DNA of 64,000 nt from the NCBI RefSeq assembly GCF_003390915.1, contig NZ_QMEM01000005.1, positions 248,001 through 312,000 of the forward strand. The letters run 5' to 3'. This DNA is from Lewinella sp. IMCC34183 (lineage in GTDB: Bacteria; Bacteroidota; Bacteroidia; Chitinophagales; Saprospiraceae). The translations under genes and the position numbers were made by a program. Of this stretch, positions 8,511 through 17,548 are shown piece by piece; positions within the stretch are counted from its first letter, which is position 1; every line of letters starts with the position of its first letter. The notes under the pieces are model-generated. The model worked only from the letters and a program-made list of their open reading frames with translations. It searched no databases and was not told the origin of the DNA.

Positions 8511-9078
8511 CTTTTTCGGTTTTGCGGGTCAGCCCGTATGACGCACGTAGTCGGCGCATACACTTGGACTTATTGGTTTTGGCCGAGGCCGCGTTCTTGT
8601 ACCCCAGCAGCTCGGCACAGGTGGTCCAGTCGAGCTGCAGAAAGTAGAAGTGGGTCAGCAATTGCCGACAGCGTGGCCCCAAGGCACGGATTTTTTGGTG
8701 TATTTCCTGTCTGATCAATTCGGCGTCGTCGTCGGACGCCGGTGTTACGAGGGACTCCGGTAATTCTACGGGGTCCCGGTAAATTTCCCGGTTACGGCGG
8801 CGCAGCTTGCGGTACAAATTGCGCGCGATCGCATTCAAATAAGTATCCAGTCGGGAAGTAAGTTCGACGAGCCGGTCGGCACGGGCGTTTTCCCACAGGA
8901 TGATCAGCGCTTCCGTGAACAGCTCCGCCGCCAGCTCCTGGCGGTTGGGATAGTCAGGGGAGATGACCCTTCCGATGAGGTACCGCAAACAGGGTTCGCG
9001 GTACTTCAGGTATACCGGTTCTAACCCTGCAGCGTCTTCTGCCGTCCGGAGAGCGGCAAGTAAGTCCTCATCGGACAT
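8494..9078 (-). CDS. ECF-type RNA polymerase sigma factor
   Basis: A 194-aa sigma-70 family protein. Region 2 covers about 20-90 (ELFTEALIILWENA and the basic core-binding stretch LYRKLRRRNREIY). Region 4 covers about 125-175 (PRCRQLLTHFYF, then the helix-turn-helix TCAELLGYKNAASAKTNKSK). The Lys/Asn-rich recognition helix is typical of the Bacteroidota ECF group paired with TPR-bearing anti-sigma proteins. ATG 9078 is preferred; an in-frame ATG six codons upstream (9096) is possible. It probably directs transcription of its own operon with the downstream membrane protein. Confidence 0.88.
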   Translation of the reverse strand: MSDEDLLAALRTAEDAAGLEPVYLKYREPCLRYLIGRVISPDYPNRQELAAELFTEALIILWENARADRLVELTSRLDTYLNAIARNLYRKLRRRNREIYRDPVELPESLVTPASDDDAELIRQEIHQKIRALGPRCRQLLTHFYFLQLDWTTCAELLGYKNAASAKTNKSKCMRRLRASYGLTRKTEKDERGR

Positions 9079-9130
9079 TGTATAGGTGTTGATCAAGTGT
9101 GGCGAGTAAAAGTAACCCTACCAAGATAAA

Positions 9131-9138
9131 TAAATTTG
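9131..9138 (+). promoter_or_regulatory. Possible -7 element for the AsmA-like gene
   Basis: TAAATTTG matches TAnnTTTG exactly in the divergent gap between the sigma factor and the AsmA-like gene. No TTG lies at the expected distance upstream, and the resulting leader would be about 145 bases, so this is tentative. Confidence 0.25.
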
Positions 9139-9288
9139 TGGGGAGCAACACCTACTCCAGCCAATTATCTGCGCACCCGCGCACCCGCCCCCGCCTCCGA
9201 ACTGATCGTGCTCCGCGCCGGTTATATGACGTGGCGCACGTACCGCCCTGCCCCGGCGGTTCGTTGCGGTCAGGGGTAAGCCCAGCTT

Positions 9289-12200
9289 ATGGTAGGAAAA
9301 GTGATTCGGTGGAGCTTGGTGGTGGTCATGACCCTGGTGCTGCTCCTCGTTGGGGCGCTGGCGCTGCTTCACCAGTATCTGCAGTCGAACGAGGAAAAAC
9401 TGGTGCGCGAATACGCCTACCCCGCCGGACTGGACATCGTCTTCCGCGAGGTGGATATCACGGCCTGGTCCACCTTCCCCCGCATCAGCCTCTCCGTCGA
9501 CAGCCTGGTCATCCGCGACTCCCTGCGCACCACCGACGAGCCCGCCCTGCTCGCTACCGACAACTTGCACGCCGAGTTCTCCCTGACCTCCCTGTTTGGA
9601 GACACCATCAGCCTGCGCGCGATCACCCTTACGGGCGGCAACATCTTCCTGGACGCCGACTCCACCGGCACCTACAACGTCGGATCGCTGCTGGGCGGAC
9701 CGGAAGAGGAACCCGCCGACACGACCGCGCAATCGCCGAAAGAGATTAGCTGGGACGGGGTGCGCGTCAACCTGCTCGGCGTGGACTTCGCCTTCCGCAA
9801 CCCCACCAAGCGCAAGCGCATCGAGGCCTACCTGGACACCCTGCAGGCCGTGGCCACCCGCTCCGACTCCAACACCGTCGAGCTGACCGCCCTGCTGCGG
9901 ACCCACTTCGGGCAGCTGGGGCTCAACACCGACAAGGGGGCCTACCTCACCGACGTGCCCCTGAGCGGCACCCTCTCGGCCAGTTTCGGGGCGGAAACGA
10001 TCACGGTGCCCCCCGCCCGCCTCCATATCGGTACGCAGTGGTTCGATGCCTCGGCCGTGATCGACCGCGACGTGACCGCCCTCAGCCGCATCGAGGTGGC
10101 CGCCGATACCGCCGCCTACGCCGTCACCCAACAACTGCTGCCCGCGGACCTGCGGGCCAAACTGGACGACTTCTACGTGAGCGGGCAGTTTCCCGCCCGG
10201 GCCATCATCCTCACCCCGCTGAAGCGGGGCGGCGACCCGGAGGTCACGATCGATTTCCGCCTGACGGGGCAGGACGTCCGCGTAAAGGAATATGGCTTTA
10301 CCGACGTACATACGCGCGGGAGGATCGTCAACCGGCTGGAACCGTGGGAAGGCGGCATCCCCGGCAGCAAAAAGAACATGCGGGTCACGCTCGATTCCAC
10401 GAGTACCTACTACCTCGGTGCCCGCATCGAAGCCCCCCGGGCCACGGTGGCGGTCTTCGGCCGCGATGCCCGCCTACGGGCTCCCCTGACCATTTCCGGT
10501 CCGTCATCCGCGGTGAGCGATTACCTCGAGAACCGCGACTTTTTCTTCGATCGCGGGACCTTCGTCCTGCAAACCGAGATCGACGCTTCCCTGCTCTCGT
10601 TCGAGGAGATCGCTACCACCAGCGACGGAACGATGACCTTCGAAGACCTGGAAGTCGTCTACCAGCCCGCGAATGTCCGTTTCCCTTTCCGGAACATCCG
10701 GGTGACCAAGGACCGGCAGGACGTCGACTTCCGCATCCAGAGCTTTCCACTCAGCACCGGGGTATCCTTCGAGCTGCGGGGACAGATCGATAACCTCAAG
10801 CCCCTCCTGGTAGACGCCCCGGGCGAGACCATCCACTCCGACGTAACGCTGCTGTCGCCGCGGATCGACTGGAGCGACTTTCTCGGTTTCTTCGGTGAGG
10901 ACGGCTACTTCGCGCCGGACGAGACCGATTCCACCACCGCGGCAGTACTTACCGCGGCGGAGGTCGGCGAGCAGACCCGCGCCATGAAGTCGGCCATGCT
11001 CGGTGTCCGGTCGACCTTCCACCCCGACATCAGCGTTCACTTCGATACGGTCGCCTACTACGACGTACTGACCGTCACCGACTTCGCGACCGGCCTCAAC
11101 TTTGCCGGCGACACCCTCGTCCTGCAGGAAACGACCTTCAACTGGGCCGGCAGTGACCTGTTGCTCGGGGCGCAACTCGATCTGGGTATCACCGGACGGA
11201 CCCCCTTTCACCTCATGGTGGAGGGCGAGCACATCGACCTGAACGCCCTGCGCTCCTCGCTCGATTACTTTGGCGTACAGATCCCGGAGGGGATCGACGA
11301 GCTGCCCAGCGACCTCAGCATCGACTTCAACCACACCGGCCGCATTGCCGACAGCCTGGGCATCGAGCCGGGATACAATGCGGGGCGCCTGGTCTTCAAC
11401 GACGGTTACGATGACCTCTTCGACGGGTTGCTGCAGTATGAGCCCGGTCCCAATGGCCTGTCTACCGACCTCCACCTGGCCGGCGACCCCCAGCTGGTCA
11501 ATTACCTCTTCCGTTCCACCAACTTCTTCTTCGGATCGGGTACCTTCGCGATCGACCTCTGCGTAGAGGGCAATCCGGTCGACGTGCAGGAGCTGCTGAA
11601 CAACGGCGAACTGCACCTGCGGATCGACAGCAGCCGCGTAGACTACCGTCCCGGTCAGGTATTCGTGCCGGTGCAGGCCTTCGAGGTCAACGTCAAGGAC
11701 GGCAGCGCCGACTACCAGATGCACCTGCTGACCGAGCTCGGCCAGCGCTCGGTACGGTTCGACGGCGAGCTCGATCACTTCGCCGCCTTCCTCTACCCCG
11801 AAAACGGGGAAACCTTCACGATGCGCGCCGCGGCCACGGCCCCGATCCTACGCTGGTCCGACCTGCGCGGCTTCGTACAACTCAATACCGGCAACGAGCC
11901 GGACACCACCGACCAGGGCTTTGACCCCCAGACGCTGCTCTCGGCGACGACCGGGGTCTTCGAGTCGTTCCGCCCGGACGTGAGCCTGCGCATCGATACT
12001 TTCTGGGCGGGCAATCGCACCCCGCTGATCGATCTTCATTCCGGCTTCCGCCTGCGCGACTCCACCATGCTGCTGCTGGAAAAGTCGGGCTTTACGCTCG
12101 ACGGCGGCGACGTGGAATTCGAAGCCAGCTACGCCCTCGACACCACCGTTATTTCTCCCTTCACCGCCAACTGGCGGACGGACACCCTGGCGCTGGAGGA

Positions 12201-12828
12201 CGTGCTGGAGGAGCTTCGCTTCCTGGACGTGCCCATCCCGGAAAACGTCGGAGTACTGCGGGGACAACTCACCATGTCCGGCACCCTGGAGGGATTGCTC
12301 AACGAGGCCACCGGCATGCCCCTCATGGACAGCACCCACGGGCGGGTCACCTACCGGCTTTCCGACGCCGAGCTCACGGACTGGCCCATGCTGGCTCGGC
12401 TCGGCAAAAAGACCCGCATGCAAAAACGCTTCGAGCGACTGCACTTCGCGCCCCTGGAGGGTATCGTGCTCCTCGACAGCGGCCGGGTGGTGGTGCCGCG
12501 CACGGAGATTCAGTCTACGGCCCTGCAGCTCTTTATCGAGGGCAACTTCACTCCGGAGAACGGCGCGAATATGCTAATCTCCATTCCCCTGCGCAACATC
12601 GGTCGCGGCGTCCTGGAACGCGCGCCGGATCCCACCGGTTACGCCCTGGCGGGCTGGAAAGTATACCTGGTGCAGGAGACCGGCAAGGACGGCGAAACGA
12701 AGACCAAGTTCCGGCTGGGCCGCCGCCGCTACTTCAAGGAACGTGGTCGGCTGGAGGAGTGGCGGCAGCGGCGGGAGGCCTACCGGGAAGAGCGGCGGAA
12801 GGCCCGGCGGGAGCGGCGGAGAAACTGA
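9289..12828 (+). CDS. Large AsmA-like envelope protein
   Basis: A 1179-aa protein anchored by one N-terminal transmembrane helix (about 7-28), followed by an AsmA-type N-terminal region (about 40-130, with IVFREVDITAWSTFPRISL) and a very long beta-rich body. The C-terminal part (about 1020-1130) has the AsmA-like C-terminal pattern: a short helix-rich turn, EGIVLLDSGRVVVPRTEI and the final hydrophobic strand MLISIPLRNIGRG. The last 45 residues are Arg/Glu-rich. AsmA/TamB-like proteins are bridge-like lipid or protein transport or assembly factors spanning the periplasm; the cargo here is unknown. It is monocistronic and closed by a hairpin terminator. Its length is larger than E. coli AsmA (about 617 aa), in the range of Bacteroidota relatives. 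Confidence 0.9.
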   Translation: MVGKVIRWSLVVVMTLVLLLVGALALLHQYLQSNEEKLVREYAYPAGLDIVFREVDITAWSTFPRISLSVDSLVIRDSLRTTDEPALLATDNLHAEFSLTSLFGDTISLRAITLTGGNIFLDADSTGTYNVGSLLGGPEEEPADTTAQSPKEISWDGVRVNLLGVDFAFRNPTKRKRIEAYLDTLQAVATRSDSNTVELTALLRTHFGQLGLNTDKGAYLTDVPLSGTLSASFGAETITVPPARLHIGTQWFDASAVIDRDVTALSRIEVAADTAAYAVTQQLLPADLRAKLDDFYVSGQFPARAIILTPLKRGGDPEVTIDFRLTGQDVRVKEYGFTDVHTRGRIVNRLEPWEGGIPGSKKNMRVTLDSTSTYYLGARIEAPRATVAVFGRDARLRAPLTISGPSSAVSDYLENRDFFFDRGTFVLQTEIDASLLSFEEIATTSDGTMTFEDLEVVYQPANVRFPFRNIRVTKDRQDVDFRIQSFPLSTGVSFELRGQIDNLKPLLVDAPGETIHSDVTLLSPRIDWSDFLGFFGEDGYFAPDETDSTTAAVLTAAEVGEQTRAMKSAMLGVRSTFHPDISVHFDTVAYYDVLTVTDFATGLNFAGDTLVLQETTFNWAGSDLLLGAQLDLGITGRTPFHLMVEGEHIDLNALRSSLDYFGVQIPEGIDELPSDLSIDFNHTGRIADSLGIEPGYNAGRLVFNDGYDDLFDGLLQYEPGPNGLSTDLHLAGDPQLVNYLFRSTNFFFGSGTFAIDLCVEGNPVDVQELLNNGELHLRIDSSRVDYRPGQVFVPVQAFEVNVKDGSADYQMHLLTELGQRSVRFDGELDHFAAFLYPENGETFTMRAAATAPILRWSDLRGFVQLNTGNEPDTTDQGFDPQTLLSATTGVFESFRPDVSLRIDTFWAGNRTPLIDLHSGFRLRDSTMLLLEKSGFTLDGGDVEFEASYALDTTVISPFTANWRTDTLALEDVLEELRFLDVPIPENVGVLRGQLTMSGTLEGLLNEATGMPLMDSTHGRVTYRLSDAELTDWPMLARLGKKTRMQKRFERLHFAPLEGIVLLDSGRVVVPRTEIQSTALQLFIEGNFTPENGANMLISIPLRNIGRGVLERAPDPTGYALAGWKVYLVQETGKDGETKTKFRLGRRRYFKERGRLEEWRQRREAYREERRKARRERRRN

Positions 12829-12867
12829 GTGTTACTCCCTGATTTCCGTAGCAACCCTGGCCTAACG

Positions 12868-12907
12868 CAAAAAGCCCGTACCCCAATGCAGGAATACGGG
12901 CTTCATA
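12868..12907. terminator. Bidirectional terminator between convergent genes
   Basis: AAGCCCGTA (12872-12880) pairs with TACGGGCTT (12895-12903), a nine-base perfect stem with a 14-base loop. The A-run on the left gives a T-run for minus-strand transcripts. It separates the AsmA-like gene (+) and the DJ-1/PfpI gene (-). Confidence 0.75.
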
Positions 12908-12923
12908 AGTCAGTACCTACGCG

Positions 12924-13601
12924 TTACCGGAGCGCAGCATAGAGCGTCTCGGCCACCTTGGCCGAGCTGGCCGGATTCTGACCCGTGATCAGGTTTCCGT
13001 CTTCGATCACGTGGACGTTCCAGTCGTCCGCCTTGGAGTAGATACCGCCGTTTTGCTTTAGCATATCCTCCACCAGGAAGGGTACCACCTCGGTCAGTTG
13101 GACGGCCGCCTCCTCGCTGTTGGTGAAACCGGTGACCCGCTTGCCCTTGACGAGGGGATCGCCCGCGGCGTTCCTGACGTTCTTCAGGGCGGCCGGTGCG
13201 TGGCACACGAAGGCGATCGGCTTATTCTGCTGGTCGAACGCTTCGATGAGGGCAATGGACGTCTTGTCCTCCGCGAGGTCCCACAGGGGGCCGTGGCCGC
13301 CCGGGTAGAAGACGGCGTCGAAGTCGCCGGCGGATACTTCGCTCAGCTTCTTGGTGGTACGGATCACCTCCTGGGCGTTTTCGTCCCGCTTGAAGCGCTT
13401 GGTATCCTCGGTCTGGGCATCCTCCGTGTCGCTGCTGGGGTCGATCGGTGCCCGTCCGCCCTGGGGGGTGGCCACGGTGATCTCGGCGCCCTTGTCGAGC
13501 AGGGAGTAATAGGGAGCGGCGAACTCCTCGATCCAGAAGCCGGTCTGTTTGCCGGTGTCTCCCAGCTTGTCGTGGGAGGTAAGTACGAATAGGACTTTCA
13601 T
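12924..13601 (-). CDS. DJ-1/PfpI family protein (type 1 glutamine amidotransferase-like, Hsp31-type)
   Basis: A 225-aa cytosolic protein. The nucleophile elbow is intact: Cys133-His134 in FVCHAPA, the conserved Glu in WIEEF (about 25) and the PGGHG turn (about 100-104). The N-terminal length and the FWIEEFAAPYY segment fit the Hsp31/YDR533c-like branch, whose members act on glyoxal damage or as redox chaperones. It follows a tetR-oxidoreductase pair on the same strand with a gap of 134 bases, and probably belongs to the same electrophile or quinone stress response, which is inference. Confidence 0.9.
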   Translation of the reverse strand: MKVLFVLTSHDKLGDTGKQTGFWIEEFAAPYYSLLDKGAEITVATPQGGRAPIDPSSDTEDAQTEDTKRFKRDENAQEVIRTTKKLSEVSAGDFDAVFYPGGHGPLWDLAEDKTSIALIEAFDQQNKPIAFVCHAPAALKNVRNAAGDPLVKGKRVTGFTNSEEAAVQLTEVVPFLVEDMLKQNGGIYSKADDWNVHVIEDGNLITGQNPASSAKVAETLYAALR

Positions 13602-13735
13602 AAGCTTAGATTGATTATTTAGTGATTGATGGTCGGGAATGGCTCAGCAGCCCATTGTACCGACTGCCCGGGCGGTGCGGATGAATTCCGAACGGTTGGT
13701 GTCGATCCCGACTTGGTGGAAGAAGGCCGCCGTCC

Positions 13736-14737
13736 TCAGATCCTGACGACCATCTTGCCCTTATTCTTTCCGTCGAAGAGGTCAAGGAAGGCCTGGGGGA
13801 TATTGTCAAATCCTTCGCGCACCGTCTCGGTGTGCGTCAGCTTGTCCTGCCGCAGCCATTCGGCCAGCTGCCGGACGCCGGCGGGGAACTTGTCCGCGAA
13901 ATCCGAAACGATGAAGCCCTGCATCAGCGCGCTGTTCTTCACCAGGAAGGGCTGTACGCTCACGCCGCGCGGCAGTTCGGTGTCGTTGTAGACGGAGATC
14001 GCGCCGCAGTTGATCGTGCGGCTGAATTTGTTGATGTTGAAGAGGACCGCGTCGGAGATCGGTCCCCCGACATTGTCGAAGTAGATGTCGACGCCGTCCG
14101 GGCAGGCCGCGGCGATCGCCTTGCGCATGTTCTCCGTGGTGTTGTAGTTGATGCCCGCGTCGAAGCCGAATTCCGACTTGAGCATCTCCACCTTCTCGTC
14201 GGTACCGGCGATGCCGACTACCCGCAGCCCGAGGATCTTGCCGATCTGCCCGACCACGCTGCCCACCGCGCCGGCCGCTCCGGATACGACGAGGGTTTCT
14301 CCTGCTTTAGGCTTGCCGATCTCCGTCAGTCCCAGGTAGGCGGTGAGGCCGGTCATCCCCAGCACGCCTAAGTAGGCGGAGAGGGGAGCCTGCTCCGGAT
14401 CCACCCGCTGCAGCCCCTCGGCCCTGGCCACCTGCGTTTCCTTCCACTGCAGGGAGCCGGAGACGTGATCGCCCTTTTTGAATTTGTCACTCTTCGATTC
14501 CACCACTTCGGCAATCGCGCCGGAGATGATCGGCTGGCCAACCTGAAAGGGCGGTACGTAGGATTTGGCATCGCTCATGCGGCCGCGCAAATAGGGATCT
14601 ACCGATACGTAGGTAGCGCGGAGCAGAACCTGCCCGTCCTGCAGCGAACCGACATCCGATGTGGTCAGGTCGAAATTATCGAGTGTCGGCGTGCCGGTGG
14701 GGCGGCTTGCCAGGTTGATGGTTTTGGTAGTACTCAT
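13736..14737 (-). CDS. NADP-dependent alkenal/one oxidoreductase (MDR superfamily, CurA/YncB-like)
   Basis: A 333-aa zinc-independent medium-chain reductase. It has the N-terminal GroES-like fold with VSVDPYLRGRM (about 45-54), typical of the leukotriene B4 dehydrogenase/CurA branch, the nucleotide-binding GAAGAVGS (153-160), and FDNVGG later. Family members reduce the C=C bond of alpha,beta-unsaturated aldehydes and ketones with NADPH. It starts ten bases after the tetR stop, so it is almost certainly in the same transcript and controlled by that repressor. The coding sequence contains a copy of the dispersed CCACATCGGATGTC motif (reverse complement at 14651-14664). Confidence 0.92.
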   Translation of the reverse strand: MSTTKTINLASRPTGTPTLDNFDLTTSDVGSLQDGQVLLRATYVSVDPYLRGRMSDAKSYVPPFQVGQPIISGAIAEVVESKSDKFKKGDHVSGSLQWKETQVARAEGLQRVDPEQAPLSAYLGVLGMTGLTAYLGLTEIGKPKAGETLVVSGAAGAVGSVVGQIGKILGLRVVGIAGTDEKVEMLKSEFGFDAGINYNTTENMRKAIAAACPDGVDIYFDNVGGPISDAVLFNINKFSRTINCGAISVYNDTELPRGVSVQPFLVKNSALMQGFIVSDFADKFPAGVRQLAEWLRQDKLTHTETVREGFDNIPQAFLDLFDGKNKGKMVVRI

Positions 14738-14747
14738 GGTATAATGG

Positions 14748-15326
14748 TTAAATTTTGATGCTGTTCCAGGCCATTTCGTAGGCGGCGTCGACCCGTGCCG
14801 GAGTGAGCTCGCAGTAGCCCCGCTCCTGCATGTTCAGCAGGAAAGCGACGGGGTATACGGTGTAGGCGTACAGCAGGTAGGGCGACACCGGTCGAATGCT
14901 GCCCAGCTCCTGCCCCCGCTCCCAGAGGTCGAGTAGCGGTTTCAGGTGCCTCAGGCCCTCCTGCCGGCTGGCCTCGTCGATCATCGGCGTATTGTCGCAC
15001 TGGCTGAGGAAGAGGGCCTGTTCCACTTCCCGCAGCTTGAAGTCGGCGATGTTGTACCATATCTTCCGAAAGTCGGCTTCTACGGAATCCGTCTCTTCGT
15101 AATCCCGGAAGGCCGAGACGCTGAAGGCCGACTTTACCTCCAGGTAGACTTGGTTGATGAGGTCCTGCTTGCTCTCAAAATAGCGGTAGATCGTACCCGC
15201 CGACACCCCCGCCAGCTTGGCGATCCGGGCCATTGGTGCTGCGTGAAAGCCGCTGTTGTTGACCAGGGTGATCGTGGCGCGCACCAGGGCCGCTCGCTTC
15301 ACTTCGCCTTTTGGGGTGGTACTCAT
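14748..15326 (-). CDS. TetR/AcrR family transcriptional regulator
   Basis: A 192-aa repressor with an N-terminal helix-turn-helix (about 12-57, core MARIAKLAGVSAGTIYRYFE) and a divergent all-helical ligand-binding domain. ATG 15326 is chosen over the one at 15380 because the longer form would begin inside the palindromic operator and adds a segment without homology signs. It is the first gene of a unit with the CurA-like oxidoreductase and, further on, the DJ-1/PfpI gene. It probably represses the unit and is released by reactive electrophiles or quinones (inference). Confidence 0.92.
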   Translation of the reverse strand: MSTTPKGEVKRAALVRATITLVNNSGFHAAPMARIAKLAGVSAGTIYRYFESKQDLINQVYLEVKSAFSVSAFRDYEETDSVEADFRKIWYNIADFKLREVEQALFLSQCDNTPMIDEASRQEGLRHLKPLLDLWERGQELGSIRPVSPYLLYAYTVYPVAFLLNMQERGYCELTPARVDAAYEMAWNSIKI

Positions 15327-15352
15327 GGTTGCTGGTTGCTGGTTGCTTTCAG

Positions 15353-15381
15353 TAAACGTACAAAATGAATGAACGTTCATT
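15353..15381 (-). promoter_or_regulatory. TetR-type operator overlapping the tetR promoter
   Basis: A 14-bp perfect palindrome AATGAACGTTCATT lies at 15368-15381, 42 bases upstream of the tetR ATG. Just downstream on the minus strand TACGTTTA (15360-15353) matches seven of eight bases of the TAnnTTTG -7 element. The palindrome thus covers the promoter spacer or -33 area, as expected for an autorepressing TetR operator. Confidence 0.6.
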
Positions 15382-15510
15382 TTTTTATCGACGCGGCCGC
15401 AGGTGCGGGGAAGTACCGGAGCCCCCGGACCGAGCGGCCTCCCCCGGCGCGGGGTGTCCGCGATTGCTTCCGCCCGCCCGGCTAACTGCGGGATTAGCTA
15501 ACTTCGACGG

Positions 15511-17268
15511 ATGCGCTTCCTTCCCGTCTGCCTCTTGTTCTTGCTCTGTGTCTCTACTGGCTGCCGGCACGAGTCAGAGCACTCCGAAACTGACAACCTA
15601 GTCGCCTTCGGTCGACTCGTGGGATACGTCCGTTTCTTTCATCCGACGGAGGCCGCCGCGGAGCTGGACTGGGATAAGTTCATTGCGTACGGATGCGAGC
15701 AGGTTATCGGCTGCCGTACCTCCGAGGAACTGGAAGCTCGACTGAACCGGCTGTTTTTTCCCATTGCCCCTACCCTGGTGCTCGGATCTCCTGACCAGTT
15801 GGATGACGGCGCTCCCCCACCCCTGTCCGCCGATACGGTCTATACCTTCTGGCAGCACCAGGGGGTAGACCTGAAGACGGACCAAAACGGCGGAGCTTAC
15901 GCCAGCCGACGCGTTGAAGTCCGGCACGGAAGGCTGCAGGATAGCCTCTTCGCGGCCGTACCGCAGCGCCGCGTAGTGGTACGGCCGCTGAGCCGTGACC
16001 TGGTATGCCGCCTCCCCCTCGTTCTGCCCGTGGAGGAAACCGCCCCACCCAATTCAGCCGATTCACTGACCGCGCTCATGGCGAACATCGCGCCCTATTC
16101 GTTCGACGCCCGGCGACCGGAGAGCCGGTTTGCGAATGTCATTACGACCTATAACGTACTCCGGCATTTCTATCCCTACTTCGACGTCGTGGAGGTCGAT
16201 TGGCCGGAAGAGATGCGCCGGGCCCTCATCCGGAGTGTGGCGGACCGTACCAAAGCCGATCACGTAAATACGCTGCTCCGCATGACCGCGGCCCTGGACG
16301 ACGGGCACGTCCAGGTCAGGACGGAATCCCAGGAATACTTCCCCCCGATCTACTGGGAGTGGATCAACGATACCCTGACCATCACCCGCGTCGTGGATAC
16401 TACCCTTGACATCAGCGTCGGACAGGTAGTCACCGGCATCGAGGGGATGTCCGTCGACGAATACTTCAGTGACGTAATGTCCATCCTATCCGCCGGGACC
16501 GATGGCTGGCGGGCGTACCGGTCGCAGCGGCAATCCCTGAGCGGCGACCGCAGCAGCCCCTTTCCCATCGAAGTCGACGGGGTGCTCCGTAGACTAACCC
16601 GGCATATCCCGCTTTTCGAGTATTACCCATTGACCAAGGTGAATCAGACCCAGCATCGTTCCTATCCGGACGGGATCGAATACGTCAACCTGGACATGAT
16701 TTCAATGGAGGAGCTCACTGATCTACTCCCCGAGCTCAGCCGGGCCAGTGGCTTACTGTTCGACCTGCGGGGCTACCCGAACGGAAACCACGGGCTGATC
16801 AATCATTTAATGACCCAGCCCGATACGGTCAGCGCCTGGATGAAAATCCCACAGATCGTCTACCCGGATGGCGAAGAGCCGGTCGGCTACAGCCCCCGAA
16901 ACTGGATCGATTTCATGCAGCCCCAGGCTCCCTTCCTGGGCGAGCGGCCCGTAGTATTCCTGACCGACGGCCGGGCGGTCAGCTATGCGGAGAGCTTCCT
17001 CGGGTTTGTCAAAGGATATGGACTTGGGACCCTCATGGGTCAGCCCACGGCCGGCGCCAACGGGAACGTCAATACCCTCCATTTGCCCGGGGAGATATCA
17101 ATCACCTTCACGGGGATGCAGGTGACCCAGCACGACGGGAGTCGGTTGCACGGGGTGGGCATTCAGCCCGACGTATACCTGGAGCGGTCGGTGGCGGGAG
17201 TCCGGGAAGGACGGGATGAGTTCCTGGAAGCGGGGCTGAATTACCTGAGGGACCGGCGAAACAAATAG
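15511..17268 (+). CDS. S41 family (C-terminal processing-like) peptidase lipoprotein
   Basis: A 585-aa protein with a lipoprotein signal (lipobox VSTGC, Cys18). The middle part (about 215-330) resembles the N-terminal helical region of tricorn-like S41 peptidases, with MTAALDDGHVQV. The catalytic region contains VVFLTDGRAVSYAESF (about 481-496), which holds the probable serine nucleophile, followed by GTLMGQPTAGANGN and the end GVGIQPDV, typical of S41. It probably acts on proteins or peptides on the periplasmic side of the membrane. It is divergent from tetR; the gap contains a CGCAGGTGC motif. Confidence 0.88.
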   Translation: MRFLPVCLLFLLCVSTGCRHESEHSETDNLVAFGRLVGYVRFFHPTEAAAELDWDKFIAYGCEQVIGCRTSEELEARLNRLFFPIAPTLVLGSPDQLDDGAPPPLSADTVYTFWQHQGVDLKTDQNGGAYASRRVEVRHGRLQDSLFAAVPQRRVVVRPLSRDLVCRLPLVLPVEETAPPNSADSLTALMANIAPYSFDARRPESRFANVITTYNVLRHFYPYFDVVEVDWPEEMRRALIRSVADRTKADHVNTLLRMTAALDDGHVQVRTESQEYFPPIYWEWINDTLTITRVVDTTLDISVGQVVTGIEGMSVDEYFSDVMSILSAGTDGWRAYRSQRQSLSGDRSSPFPIEVDGVLRRLTRHIPLFEYYPLTKVNQTQHRSYPDGIEYVNLDMISMEELTDLLPELSRASGLLFDLRGYPNGNHGLINHLMTQPDTVSAWMKIPQIVYPDGEEPVGYSPRNWIDFMQPQAPFLGERPVVFLTDGRAVSYAESFLGFVKGYGLGTLMGQPTAGANGNVNTLHLPGEISITFTGMQVTQHDGSRLHGVGIQPDVYLERSVAGVREGRDEFLEAGLNYLRDRRNK

Positions 17269-17548
17269 AATCCGGCGGGCACGCAGGTGCGGTGGAGAAA
17301 ACCTACGAATACTTTGCGGCCGGGCACATTAGCCGCTTGATCACCTCTTTGCTGCTCTATCTACCCAATATTTTAGGGTAAAAGCGACAAAAATTCGGAG
17401 GAAAGCTCGCTAGTTTTTCTATTTTACATCGGTTGCACACCGGATCGGCCGGCCGGAATCGCGCGGTAGCGTACCGCACAGCCCGGACGGCATCCAGTGA
17501 ATAACAATTCGATCATTCCGATCCTACCATTCACTTAACCCAGTCATC

